Source: Lachnospiraceae bacterium (GTDB taxonomy: Bacteria; Bacillota; Clostridia; Lachnospirales; Lachnospiraceae). From it: a stretch of 8,780 nucleotides of DNA. The stretch is taken from contig JAILJL010000203.1 in NCBI GenBank assembly GCA_024694785.1, positions 1 through 8,780 on the forward strand. The letters run 5' to 3'. The translations under genes and the position numbers were made by a program. Positions 1 to 6,444 of this stretch are shown piece after piece; position 1 is the stretch's first letter, and the number at the start of each line of letters is the position of its first letter. Under the pieces are notes generated by a model. It made no database searches. It saw only the letters and a program-made list of their open reading frames with translations, and was not told where the DNA came from.

Positions 1-1
1 T

Positions 2-1693
2 AACAAAGGTATTATCCATAGAGATATTAAGCCGCAGAATATTATGGTTTCCATAGACGGCAAGGCAAAAGTTACGGATTTCGGTATTGCGAGAGCTACA
101 ACAAGTAACACCATAAGCTCCGATGTAATGGGATCCGTGCATTATACCTCGCCTGAACAGGCAAGAAACGGTTTTGTTGATGCAAAGTCTGATATATATT
201 CATTCGGTATCGTAATGTATGAGATGGTAACGGGCAGGGTACCGTTTGATGGTGATTCTGCTGTATCGGTTGCATTACAGCATCTCCAGGAAGAGATAAT
301 CCGTCCGTCTGCTTATGTAGACGATCTCCCGATAAGTCTGGAGAAGATTATCTTAAAGTGTACGCAGAAGAGCCCTGACAGAAGATATCACAATATGGAT
401 GAACTTCTTGAGGACTTAAAACGTGCAGCAAAGAACCCTGACGAAGATTTCGTGGTTATAGACCCGGCACCTGCGGTAAGTAATGTGACTCGTGTCATAA
501 CCAAGAGTGAAGTTGATAAGATTAATGAGATTGCAGGTAATAATGAGGAGCCTGTAATCAGTGTTAACAATAAGGCCAAAGATATGAGAAAAGAATTTGA
601 CGATGACGACGATGACGACGACGATTCCAAGCCACTTCTCAGTCCTAAGTGGGAGAAGATAGTTACTATCGGCGGTATTGTGGTCGCAGCCGCGCTTATA
701 ATCCTTATTATCTTAATTGTCGGAACCATTATGGACTGGTTTTCCTTAAGCGGTAATAAGAGCAATAACGGCGGTGATACAGCTATTACAGATGATGCCA
801 ATAAGGTTGAGATGATTAACATCGTTGGCCTTACACTTGATGAGGCACAGAGACTTCTCGGAGAGATGGAACTTGGTATTCAGCTTACCGGAACCGAGAC
901 GTCTGAAGAATATGAAGAAGGACAGATAATTAGCCAGAGCGTAAAGAAAGGCGATATGGTAGATAAGCATACGACTATTCAGGTTGTTGTATGTGCAGGT
1001 ACGGAAGGCTTCCAGCTTCCTAAGGTTACAGACCTTATGCAGGAAGAAGCGACCAGGCTTCTTATGTCTTCGCCATATTATCTCATTGTATCCGTTAATT
1101 ATGAATACAGCAGTACCGTAGAAGCCATGAGAGTTATCTCGGTTAGCCCTAGAGAAGGCACAACGGTTCATTCCGGTGATGCAATCACTCTTGTAATAAG
1201 CCGTGGACCTGAATCACTTCAGGTACCTGATGTACTCGGAATGACAGAGTCAGAGGCACGAGAGGCATTAACTGCAGCAGGTTTCTCGGTAACGGTAACA
1301 TCTGAGTACAGCGATACGGTTCCTGCAGGACAGGTTATATCACAGTCTATAGCAGGTGGCAAGACAGCAGCTCCGGCTTCAACGATTAAGATTATTATCT
1401 CACTCGGACCGGAAGCAGGACTTTATAAGTATGACGGAATCTTAAATGCTGCTGCGGATATTACTAAAGACGGAATGACATATAGAGTTGTCAGCGCTTA
1501 TGTAGAGATATATTCAGGTGAAGAGCTTGTATATGCCGGTGATTTTGTCAGCTTCCCGTCAACATTTGAATTAAGCGACCTTCCTGAAGAGAACGGATCA
1601 TTCAAGATAGTATGGACATATGTGAATGTCAATGACGCTAATGATATATTTACGCAAGAAGAGCATCGAAGCGTAACATTTACGAAGCAATAA
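2..1693 (+). CDS. prkC: PASTA-domain Ser/Thr protein kinase, 5'-truncated by window edge
   Basis: Membrane Ser/Thr kinase with an extracellular cell-wall sensor; PrkC/Stk1 family. The reading frame is open from base 2, which encodes NKGIIHRDIKPQN, the catalytic HRD loop. The ATG at 44 is therefore internal, and the N-lobe and real start lie upstream. Numbering from that Met: DFG at 13-15, activation loop to SPEQ (36-39), C-lobe to about 130, a charged linker with nine consecutive Asp (186-194), one membrane helix (about 206-230), three PASTA repeats (about 255-319, 324-388, 392-457) and a C-terminal beta-rich segment of about 90 residues I cannot assign. In the family, PASTA repeats bind muropeptides or lipid II, and the cytoplasmic kinase targets division, wall and translation proteins. 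It ends 3 bp before rsgA; a PP2C phosphatase gene usually lies just upstream in relatives (outside this window). The class is certain; the symbol follows the usual Firmicute naming. Confidence 0.96.
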   Translation, partial: NKGIIHRDIKPQNIMVSIDGKAKVTDFGIARATTSNTISSDVMGSVHYTSPEQARNGFVDAKSDIYSFGIVMYEMVTGRVPFDGDSAVSVALQHLQEEIIRPSAYVDDLPISLEKIILKCTQKSPDRRYHNMDELLEDLKRAAKNPDEDFVVIDPAPAVSNVTRVITKSEVDKINEIAGNNEEPVISVNNKAKDMRKEFDDDDDDDDDSKPLLSPKWEKIVTIGGIVVAAALIILIILIVGTIMDWFSLSGNKSNNGGDTAITDDANKVEMINIVGLTLDEAQRLLGEMELGIQLTGTETSEEYEEGQIISQSVKKGDMVDKHTTIQVVVCAGTEGFQLPKVTDLMQEEATRLLMSSPYYLIVSVNYEYSSTVEAMRVISVSPREGTTVHSGDAITLVISRGPESLQVPDVLGMTESEAREALTAAGFSVTVTSEYSDTVPAGQVISQSIAGGKTAAPASTIKIIISLGPEAGLYKYDGILNAAADITKDGMTYRVVSAYVEIYSGEELVYAGDFVSFPSTFELSDLPEENGSFKIVWTYVNVNDANDIFTQEEHRSVTFTKQ

Positions 1694-1696
1694 TAT

Positions 1697-2572
1697 ATGC
1701 AGGGTAAGATAATTAAAGGTATTGCCGGATTCTACTACGTTCACGTAGCGGAATCCGGTATATATGAATGCAAGGCGAAAGGTATCTTTCGTAAGCTTAA
1801 TACCAAGCCTACGGTAGGAGATGATTGTATAATAGAAGTCATTTCCGAAGAGGAGAAAACAGGTAACATCAGTGAGCTTTTACCACGAAGAAACGAGCTG
1901 CTTAGACCGACGGTATCGAATGTGGATCAGGCACTGGTGATTTTTGCTTGTGTAAGCCCGGATATTAACTATAATCTTCTGGACAGATTCCTTATAAGAA
2001 TGCAGATGGAAGGCATCCCGACCATTATGGTATTCAATAAGGCGGATCTTGTGTCGGATGAGGTAAAAGCTCTGATACGGGAAGTGTATGAGAGAGCGGG
2101 GAATAAGATTCTCTTTACCTCAAAGAATACTTTGGAGGGAATTGAAGAATTACGTGAGATTCTAAGAGGCAAGACATCGACTGTTGCAGGACCTTCAGGT
2201 GTAGGCAAGTCTACCCTTGTGAATATCCTTCAGAGTAACGTATATATGGAGACCGGCGCCATAAGCGATAAGATTGAGCGCGGTAAGCATACGACAAGGC
2301 ATTCCGAGATAATCCCGATAGAAGGTTCGACTTATATAGTCGATACACCGGGATTCTCGACGTTATATATTAATGAGCTTATGCCTGAGGAACTTAAGGA
2401 TTTCTATCCCGATTTCGAGGTGGAGAATAGATGCAGGTTTGACGGATGCAATCACTTTAAGGAACCTGATTGCGCCGTAAAGGATGCAGTTAACAGCGGT
2501 CTTATAAATAAAACGCGATATGATAATTATGTTCTTCTTTTTGAAGAATTAAAGAGTATTAAGAGATATTAA
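1697..2572 (+). CDS. rsgA: Ribosome small-subunit maturation GTPase RsgA
   Basis: Circularly permuted GTPase that acts late in 30S subunit assembly and is stimulated by the ribosome. The 291 residues match the family length. Visible parts: N-terminal OB fold (about 1-67), G4 NKAD (114-117), then P-loop GPSGVGKS (165-172), the RGKHTTRH switch (195-202) and G3 DTPG (216-219), i.e. the permuted G4-G1-G2-G3 order. The C-terminal zinc site is C246, C251, H253 and C259. The start MQGKIIKG is typical for the family. No good Shine-Dalgarno precedes it and the prkC stop is 3 bp away, so translation is probably coupled. In Bacillus subtilis the orthologue (CpgA) is phosphorylated by PrkC, which gives this neighbourhood functional sense. 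Codons 10-21 contain a strong hairpin, listed separately. Confidence 0.97.
   Translation: MQGKIIKGIAGFYYVHVAESGIYECKAKGIFRKLNTKPTVGDDCIIEVISEEEKTGNISELLPRRNELLRPTVSNVDQALVIFACVSPDINYNLLDRFLIRMQMEGIPTIMVFNKADLVSDEVKALIREVYERAGNKILFTSKNTLEGIEELREILRGKTSTVAGPSGVGKSTLVNILQSNVYMETGAISDKIERGKHTTRHSEIIPIEGSTYIVDTPGFSTLYINELMPEELKDFYPDFEVENRCRFDGCNHFKEPDCAVKDAVNSGLINKTRYDNYVLLFEELKSIKRY
1725..1758 (+). repeat. Strong inverted repeat inside the 5' end of rsgA
   Basis: The arms CCGGATTC (1725-1732) and GAATCCGG (1751-1758) are perfectly complementary. Inside them, CTACG (1735-1739) pairs with CGTAG (1744-1748) around a TTCA tetraloop. The two bases between the helices give a T-G wobble and one A-C mismatch. 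The result is a nearly continuous stem of about 14 pairs within codons 10-21. No T-run follows, so it is not an intrinsic terminator. Any function (mRNA stability, pausing, control of the coupled start) is inference. Confidence 0.6.
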
Positions 2573-2583
2573 GGAGTATACAG

Positions 2584-3237
2584 ATGAAGAATTATCTTGC
2601 GCCGTCGATTCTGTCGGCTGATTTTGCGAAGCTTGGTAGCGAGGTTAAGCTTGTTGCCGATGCGGGAGCCGAGTACATTCACATTGATGTTATGGACGGA
2701 TTATTTGTTCCGAGCATATCATTCGGTATGCCGGTTATTAAGAAGATTCGTCCGGTGACGGATAAGGTGTTTGACGTGCATCTTATGATAGAAGAGCCGG
2801 ATCGATATGTGGAGGAGTTTGCCAAGTGTGGTGCCGATATAATCTCGGTTCACGTAGAAGCGTGCAAGCACCTTGACAGAACATTGGAGCATATTAAGGC
2901 TGCAGGATGCAAGGCTGCGGTAGCGCTTAATCCGGCGACGCCACTCGAATCCGTTAAGCATATCCTGACCAAGGTTGATATGATTCTTCTTATGTCGGTT
3001 AATCCGGGATTCGGAGGTCAGAGCTATATCCCGTATGTAACACAGAAGATTCGCGATTTGAGACGTATGATTGATGATGCCGATCTTGAGATTGACATAG
3101 AAGTTGACGGTGGTGCCTGCCTTGATAATGTAGACGAGATTCTTAATGCGGGAGCCAATGTAATAGTTGCGGGTTCTGCTGTATTTAAGGGTGACGCGGC
3201 AGAGAATGTAAGACTTTTCATGGAGCATTTAAAGTAA
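2584..3237 (+). CDS. rpe: Ribulose-phosphate 3-epimerase
   Basis: Interconverts D-ribulose 5-phosphate and D-xylulose 5-phosphate in the pentose phosphate pathway; cytosolic TIM barrel. The 217 residues are the usual length. Motifs: APSILSADFA (6-15), HIDVMDG (33-39), DVHLMI (64-69), phosphate-binding VNPGFGGQ (139-146) and VDGG (174-177). Metal and acid-base residues expected for the family are present: H33, D35, H66 and D175. The start is supported by AAGGAG at 2571-2576, 7 bases before the ATG, which overlaps the rsgA stop codon. It is third in the prkC-rsgA-rpe-thiN operon, a gene order common in Clostridia. The next gene overlaps its stop by one base. Confidence 0.97.
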   Translation: MKNYLAPSILSADFAKLGSEVKLVADAGAEYIHIDVMDGLFVPSISFGMPVIKKIRPVTDKVFDVHLMIEEPDRYVEEFAKCGADIISVHVEACKHLDRTLEHIKAAGCKAAVALNPATPLESVKHILTKVDMILLMSVNPGFGGQSYIPYVTQKIRDLRRMIDDADLEIDIEVDGGACLDNVDEILNAGANVIVAGSAVFKGDAAENVRLFMEHLK

Positions 3238-3896
3238 TGAGAATTGCGGTTGTTACCGGCGGTTATATTGAATACGATTATGTGGGAAAAGAACTTGAAA
3301 CCGGGTCATACGACGCAGTAATTGCGTGTGATAGCGGTTGCAGGTTCTTTCTTGATACGGGAAGAAAATTCGATTATGCGGTCGGGGATTTTGACTCGAT
3401 AGACGAAGAATCATATAGAAAGCTTATGGCAGAACATGGTAATAAGGTGACAAAATATCCATCCGAGAAGGATTATACCGATACGGAAATAGCCATTAAA
3501 CTTGCTATGGACCTTATTGATAAGGATACAATGTGTAAAAGCTCTGAGATAGATATATACGGCGCAACCGGGACACGCCTGGACCACGTGCTTGGCAATA
3601 TAGAGCTTTTATATGAGCCGACAATGAAGGGGATAAAGATAGCAATTAAGGATTCACATAACAGAATAGAGCTTATCAGGGATAAGGCTATGCTGAATAG
3701 GTCGATGGGATATCCGTATTTCTCAATCATTCCGTTTGGTGAGGAGGCTACAGTCAGTGAATCCGGTACCAAGTATGAGCTGGATAATAAGAGGATTACC
3801 AGGGGAATTACCCTTGGAATAAGTAATGAGATAGTGGCTGATACGGCTATTATTACAACATCTTCACCACTTGTATTGATTCTTGCCAGGGACTGA
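3237..3896 (+). CDS. thiN: Thiamine pyrophosphokinase
   Basis: Transfers pyrophosphate from ATP to thiamine to make thiamine pyrophosphate (ThiN/TPK family). The 219 residues fit the family. Visible motifs: CDSG (31-34), GDFDS (50-54), YPSEKDYTDTE (74-84) and GATGTRLDH (109-117), together forming the acidic, metal- and ATP-binding active site. The C-terminal third (about 130-219) is the beta-rich thiamine-binding domain, with a weakly conserved NRIE patch (142-145). The ATG shares its A with the rpe stop (TAATG), and TGGAGC at 3221-3226 can serve as ribosome binding site, so translation is coupled to rpe. Thiamine pyrophosphate is the cofactor of transketolase, which uses the product of Rpe; the metabolic link is real, but the pairing may simply reflect conserved synteny. 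Confidence 0.95.
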   Translation: MRIAVVTGGYIEYDYVGKELETGSYDAVIACDSGCRFFLDTGRKFDYAVGDFDSIDEESYRKLMAEHGNKVTKYPSEKDYTDTEIAIKLAMDLIDKDTMCKSSEIDIYGATGTRLDHVLGNIELLYEPTMKGIKIAIKDSHNRIELIRDKAMLNRSMGYPYFSIIPFGEEATVSESGTKYELDNKRITRGITLGISNEIVADTAIITTSSPLVLILARD

Positions 3897-3911
3897 TTAA
3901 TTCTTTACTTA

Positions 3912-3940
3912 TTCACAAATATATGGCATTATAATATAGT
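3912..3940 (+). promoter_or_regulatory. Sigma-A type promoter for the lipoprotein gene
   Basis: TTCACA at 3912-3917 matches the -35 consensus at five of six bases. TATAGT at 3935-3940 matches the -10 at five of six, and the spacer is exactly 17 bp. Transcription would start near 3947, giving a leader of about 33 nt that carries AAGGAG (3966-3971) eight bases before the ATG at 3980. An overlapping TATAAT at 3930-3935 has no well-spaced -35. Confidence 0.6.
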
Positions 3941-3947
3941 GCCTTTT
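3925..3947 (+). terminator. Possible weak terminator or operator overlapping the promoter
   Basis: GGCATTAT (3925-3932) and ATAGTGCC (3936-3943) form an 8-bp stem (one G-U pair) around a 3-base loop, followed by TTTT (3944-3947). It lies 29 bases after the thiN stop, so it could end the prkC operon. It also covers the -10 element of the next promoter, so it could instead be a repressor site. The stem is short and AT-rich in its upper half and the T-run is short, so either reading is tentative. Confidence 0.4.
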
Positions 3948-3979
3948 GGTACATACGAAACATATAAGGAGAACGATAT

Positions 3980-4759
3980 ATGAAAAAGAGAATACTTGCT
4001 TGTGTTGCTGTGCTTATTGCAGTAATGCTCACAGGATGTATGAGAGTCAGTGTCGGAATTGACATTAAGGAAGACGGCAAGGCGGATGTGTCAATGTTAT
4101 ATGCCGTAGCAGATGAGTTGATGAATATGGGACTCGAAGAAGATGAAGAGCCTGAATCAACCGGTCTTGATGAAGAAGAAGTTAAGAAGTTACAGGAAGA
4201 GGGCTGGGCATACAGCGAATATGCCGAAGATGGCTTCTCCGGATACATGATTAAGAAAAGCGGCGTAGAGATTAATGCTATCGGAAGCGAATTCTCGACA
4301 GCCGAAGATGGTACCGGCCTTGGTAGTGAAGATTTCGTTATAAAAGGAAATGACGGGGTATATACGATTGACTGGAAGGTGCTTAGCGGTGATGAAGCAT
4401 CTGAATCCACAGAATACGCTGAGTATTTTGATATGTACAAAGGATATATGAATCTCGTAATTACATTGCCTGAAGCTGCAATTAACAGCAATGCTTCGGA
4501 AGTATCGGAAGATGGTAAGACGCTTACATGGAATCTTCTTACAATGGGAGAGGATGCAGCACATGTGGAATTCAAGCTTCCTTCAAAGGGCGGTTCCATG
4601 ATGGTGGTACTTATAGTGGCAATAGTAGTTATCGCTCTTATCATTGTACTTTTGGTAGTATTTATCGCACGTAAATCAGCTAAGAAGAATAAGGTTGAAG
4701 ATACACCGATGCCTACAGAGACTACAGAGACAACAGAGAATAACGACAACAATCAGTAA
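3980..4759 (+). CDS. Acidic LppM-like lipoprotein with C-terminal membrane helix
   Basis: Predicted cell-surface protein of 259 residues; function unknown. It has a lipoprotein signal peptide (MKKR, hydrophobic core, lipobox LTGC with Cys20). Then comes MRVSVGIDIKEDGKADVSM, the start of an LppM-like (DUF3153-type) fold, with a matching later strand TLTWNLL (171-177). A very acidic insert lies at about 52-75. A second hydrophobic helix spans about 207-230, followed by a basic stop-transfer patch (RKSAKKNK, 231-238) and a Thr/Glu/Asn-rich cytoplasmic tail. The topology would be lipid-anchored at one end and membrane-spanning at the other. The start is supported by AAGGAG at 3966-3971. It stands alone between its own promoter and a strong terminator. 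The LppM relation is from motif memory only; the lipoprotein and membrane calls are firm. Confidence 0.85.
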   Translation: MKKRILACVAVLIAVMLTGCMRVSVGIDIKEDGKADVSMLYAVADELMNMGLEEDEEPESTGLDEEEVKKLQEEGWAYSEYAEDGFSGYMIKKSGVEINAIGSEFSTAEDGTGLGSEDFVIKGNDGVYTIDWKVLSGDEASESTEYAEYFDMYKGYMNLVITLPEAAINSNASEVSEDGKTLTWNLLTMGEDAAHVEFKLPSKGGSMMVVLIVAIVVIALIIVLLVVFIARKSAKKNKVEDTPMPTETTETTENNDNNQ

Positions 4760-4763
4760 GCTT

Positions 4764-4791
4764 AAAGGGCCTCGGCGAGGGGCCCTTTTTT
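4764..4791 (+). terminator. Intrinsic terminator after the lipoprotein gene
   Basis: AAAGGGC (4764-4770) pairs with GCCCTTT (4782-4788). The inner bases 4771-4781 can add further G-C pairs around a small loop. A run of six T (4786-4791) follows the GC-rich stem. It begins four bases after the lipoprotein stop codon. Confidence 0.9.
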
Positions 4792-4793
4792 AC

Positions 4794-4833
4794 GTTAATA
4801 AAAAGTTAATAAAGAGTAATAAAAGTTTAATAG
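4794..4833 (+). repeat. AT-rich 11-bp periodic repeats upstream of the symporter promoter
   Basis: GTTAATAAA occurs at 4794 and 4805, a degenerate GTAATAAAA at 4816, and GTTTAATAG at 4825. The first three steps are 11 bp, close to one helical turn. The A-tracts are therefore roughly phased and could bend the DNA or act as an UP-like element. Low complexity alone could also explain it. It sits about 25 bp upstream of the best -35 candidate. Confidence 0.4.
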
Positions 4834-4851
4834 ATAAAATCAATTTTTTCG

Positions 4852-4885
4852 TTGGATTTGACTTTAGAATGTGTTAGGATATCAA
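4852..4885 (+). promoter_or_regulatory. Probable promoter region of the AGCS symporter gene
   Basis: Two overlapping solutions are visible. TTGACT (4858-4863, five of six) with TATCAA (4880-4885, four of six) has a 16-bp spacer and a start near 4892. TTGGAT (4852-4857, three of six) with TAGGAT (4875-4880, four of six) has a 17-bp spacer and a start near 4887. Both place the transcript start at the base of the structured leader. I cannot choose between them from sequence alone. Confidence 0.45.
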
Positions 4886-4889
4886 TTGT

Positions 4890-4955
4890 ATGTGTGATAA
4901 TCGGAGAGAAGGCGCCGATTAAAGGGAGATACACATCAGGTTGACTTTTGGAGGG
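4890..4955 (+). promoter_or_regulatory. Structured 5' leader RNA of the symporter gene (candidate riboswitch or attenuator)
   Basis: Outer stem: ATGTGTG (4890-4896) with TACACAT (4930-4936), one G-U pair. Inner stem: TAATCGG (4898-4904) with CCGATTA (4915-4921), seven Watson-Crick pairs. The hairpin loop is AGAGAAGGCG (4905-4914). The asymmetric internal loop has one base on the 5' side and AAGGGAGA (4922-4929) on the other. Loop bases 4907-4911 (AGAAG) can pair with CTTTT (4945-4949), giving a possible H-type pseudoknot right next to the Shine-Dalgarno GGAGGG (4950-4955). It matches no known class that I recall. The blocks GGAGAG, GCGCCGA and TCAGG are reminiscent of the glycine riboswitch core, but the P2 and P3 stems of that class are missing. 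The pairing is seen; a regulatory role is inference. Confidence 0.45.
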
Positions 4956-4966
4956 AAATCTTAATT

Positions 4967-6382
4967 ATGTATGACCAGATCAACAATCTAGTACTTAAAG
5001 CGGATAATATTGTATGGGGCTTGCCTCTTATTATCCTTTTACTTTCATTAGGAACATTCTTGACATTCCGTTTAAAGCTTTTACAGGTATTCCATTTACC
5101 GAAGGCATTAAAGTACATGCTTAAGGATGAAGAAGGCGGAGAAGGCGAGGTATCGACTTTCGGTGCACTTTGTACTGCACTTTCCGCAACTATCGGTACA
5201 GGTAATATAGTAGGTGTCGCTACCGCAGTAGTAGCGGGCGGCCCGGGAGCATTATTCTGGATGATGGTATCTGCTTTCCTTGGTATGACTACAAAGTATG
5301 CAGAAGGCTTATTGGCAATTAAGTATCGTTCGGTTGATGAAAAGGGTCATGTACTTGGTGGACCTTTCTACTATATAGAGCATGGTCTTGGTAAGAATTG
5401 GAAACCGCTTGCAAAGATGTTTGCATTCTTCGGTATGTTTGCAGGACTTTTCGGAACAGGTACTTTCTCACAGATTTCAGGTATTACATCTGCAGTTAAG
5501 GCGGTATTTGATCCTGATACAACGAAGGTTGTTACTTTTCTCGGAAGAAATTATTCAATCTGCGTACTTGTTACCGGATTACTTATCACGGTCTGTGCAG
5601 CACTTGTTATAATCGGCGGATTAAAGAGGATCTCATCATTCTCTGAAATCGTTATTCCGTTTATGGCAATCACATATGTTGTAACATGCCTTTTACTTTT
5701 GATATTAAATGCATCTGCAATTCCGCATGCATTCTATGTAATATTCAAGGGCGCTTTTAATCCTAGCGCAATAACCGGTGGTGCTATCGGTTCTATTATA
5801 GTTGTTGCCCAGAAGGGTATCGCAAGAGGTATCTTCTCTAACGAAGCAGGTCTTGGTTCTGCACCTATCGCAGCAGCTGCAGCAAGAAGTAATGAGCCTG
5901 TACGTCAGGGTCTTGTATCCATGACAGGTAACTTCTTTACAATCATTATCTGTACAATGACAGGTCTTTGCATCGTTATCACCGATGCATGGTGCAAGAC
6001 AGGACTTGAGGCTGCAGAGATTACAAGTTACGCATTCAAGCACGGCTTACCATTCCCAGCAGTTGTATCTGCAACGATATTGATGCTTTGCTTATCATTC
6101 TTTGCATTCACCACAATTACAGGATGGAATTATTATTCTGCCCGTTGTGCCGAATACCTTTCAAACGGTAATAAGACATTTGTTAAGGTATTTAACGGAC
6201 TTTATATTGCAGCACTTTTTGTAGGACCTTATCTTACGGCAGATCTTCTCTGGAACTGCGCTGATGTATTCAATGGTCTTATGGCATTGCCGAACTTGAT
6301 TGCAATATTCTTCTTAAGCGGTGTGGTTGTAAGTGAGACAAATAGTTTCTTTGAGCGTCTTAAGAGTAAGGCAGGCAAGTAG
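4967..6382 (+). CDS. Sodium:alanine/glycine symporter, AGCS family
   Basis: Integral membrane transporter that imports alanine and/or glycine with Na+ (AGCS/DAACS-type, LeuT fold). The 471 residues and about ten or eleven hydrophobic segments are typical. Family signatures: SATIGTGNIVGVATAV (73-88) in the unwound first core helix, GGPFYYIEHGLG (131-142), and KGIARGIFSNEAGLGSAPIAAAA (from about 283), followed by the FTTITGWNYY helix (361-370) whose Thr and Trp positions are near substrate contacts in the family. The symbol is left empty because alsT, dagA and agcS are used loosely, and substrate (Ala, Gly, possibly Gln) cannot be read from sequence. GGAGGG at 4950-4955 is 11 bases before the ATG; a second ATG at 4971 is out of frame. 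It is monocistronic between its own promoter and a strong terminator, with a structured leader that suggests regulation by RNA. Confidence 0.95.
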   Translation: MYDQINNLVLKADNIVWGLPLIILLLSLGTFLTFRLKLLQVFHLPKALKYMLKDEEGGEGEVSTFGALCTALSATIGTGNIVGVATAVVAGGPGALFWMMVSAFLGMTTKYAEGLLAIKYRSVDEKGHVLGGPFYYIEHGLGKNWKPLAKMFAFFGMFAGLFGTGTFSQISGITSAVKAVFDPDTTKVVTFLGRNYSICVLVTGLLITVCAALVIIGGLKRISSFSEIVIPFMAITYVVTCLLLLILNASAIPHAFYVIFKGAFNPSAITGGAIGSIIVVAQKGIARGIFSNEAGLGSAPIAAAAARSNEPVRQGLVSMTGNFFTIIICTMTGLCIVITDAWCKTGLEAAEITSYAFKHGLPFPAVVSATILMLCLSFFAFTTITGWNYYSARCAEYLSNGNKTFVKVFNGLYIAALFVGPYLTADLLWNCADVFNGLMALPNLIAIFFLSGVVVSETNSFFERLKSKAGK

Positions 6383-6396
6383 TATGAATTAATCCC

Positions 6397-6426
6397 GGGA
6401 GTGACTTTAAGTCACTCCCATTTTTT
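6397..6426 (+). terminator. Intrinsic terminator after the symporter gene
   Basis: GGGAGTGACT (6397-6406) pairs perfectly with AGTCACTCCC (6410-6419) around a TTA loop. One A and then six T (6421-6426) follow. It starts 14 bases after the stop codon and is one of the two best terminators in the window. Confidence 0.95.
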
Positions 6427-6438
6427 ATGTGAATATAT

Positions 6439-6444
6439 TATAAT
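6439..6444 (+). promoter_or_regulatory. Possible -10 element for the histidine phosphatase gene
   Basis: A perfect TATAAT lies between the preceding terminator and the phosphatase ribosome binding site, so a promoter is expected here. No convincing -35 is found at 16-18 bp upstream, because that stretch is the terminator stem. An alternative is an extended -10, TGG followed by TATTAC, at 6444-6452. Weak support. Confidence 0.3.

Noticed and set aside
44..46. ATG at 44 as the start of the kinase gene.
   Set aside because: The frame is open upstream to base 2 and encodes the catalytic HRD loop, so this Met lies inside the kinase domain.
388..822. Open frame on the - strand opposite prkC, Ser/Leu-rich.
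   Set aside because: It is the antisense shadow of a well-conserved kinase gene; its poly-Ser is simply the complement of the poly-Asp codons.
3913..4752. 279-codon open frame on the - strand opposite the lipoprotein gene.
   Set aside because: The + strand frame has a ribosome binding site, lipobox, promoter and terminator. The - strand product is low-complexity Ser/Thr/Ile-rich with no ribosome binding site.
4890..4922. A nine-codon leader ORF (ATG TGT GAT ... TAA) upstream of the symporter.
   Set aside because: The best promoter readings start transcription at about 4887-4892, leaving no room for a ribosome binding site, and the peptide is not enriched for any one amino acid. The same bases are better explained by RNA stems.
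4858..4948. Direct repeat TTGACTTT at 4858-4865 and 4941-4948.
   Set aside because: Eight bases in AT-rich sequence are easily repeated by chance; the second copy would start transcription inside the coding region.
4898..4960. A true glycine riboswitch upstream of the symporter.
   Set aside because: GGAGAG, GCGCCGA and TCAGG are present in order, but there is no room for the P2 hairpin, no P3 pairing, no tandem aptamer, and the AAAAGGAC block is lacking. I keep only the looser claim of a structured leader.
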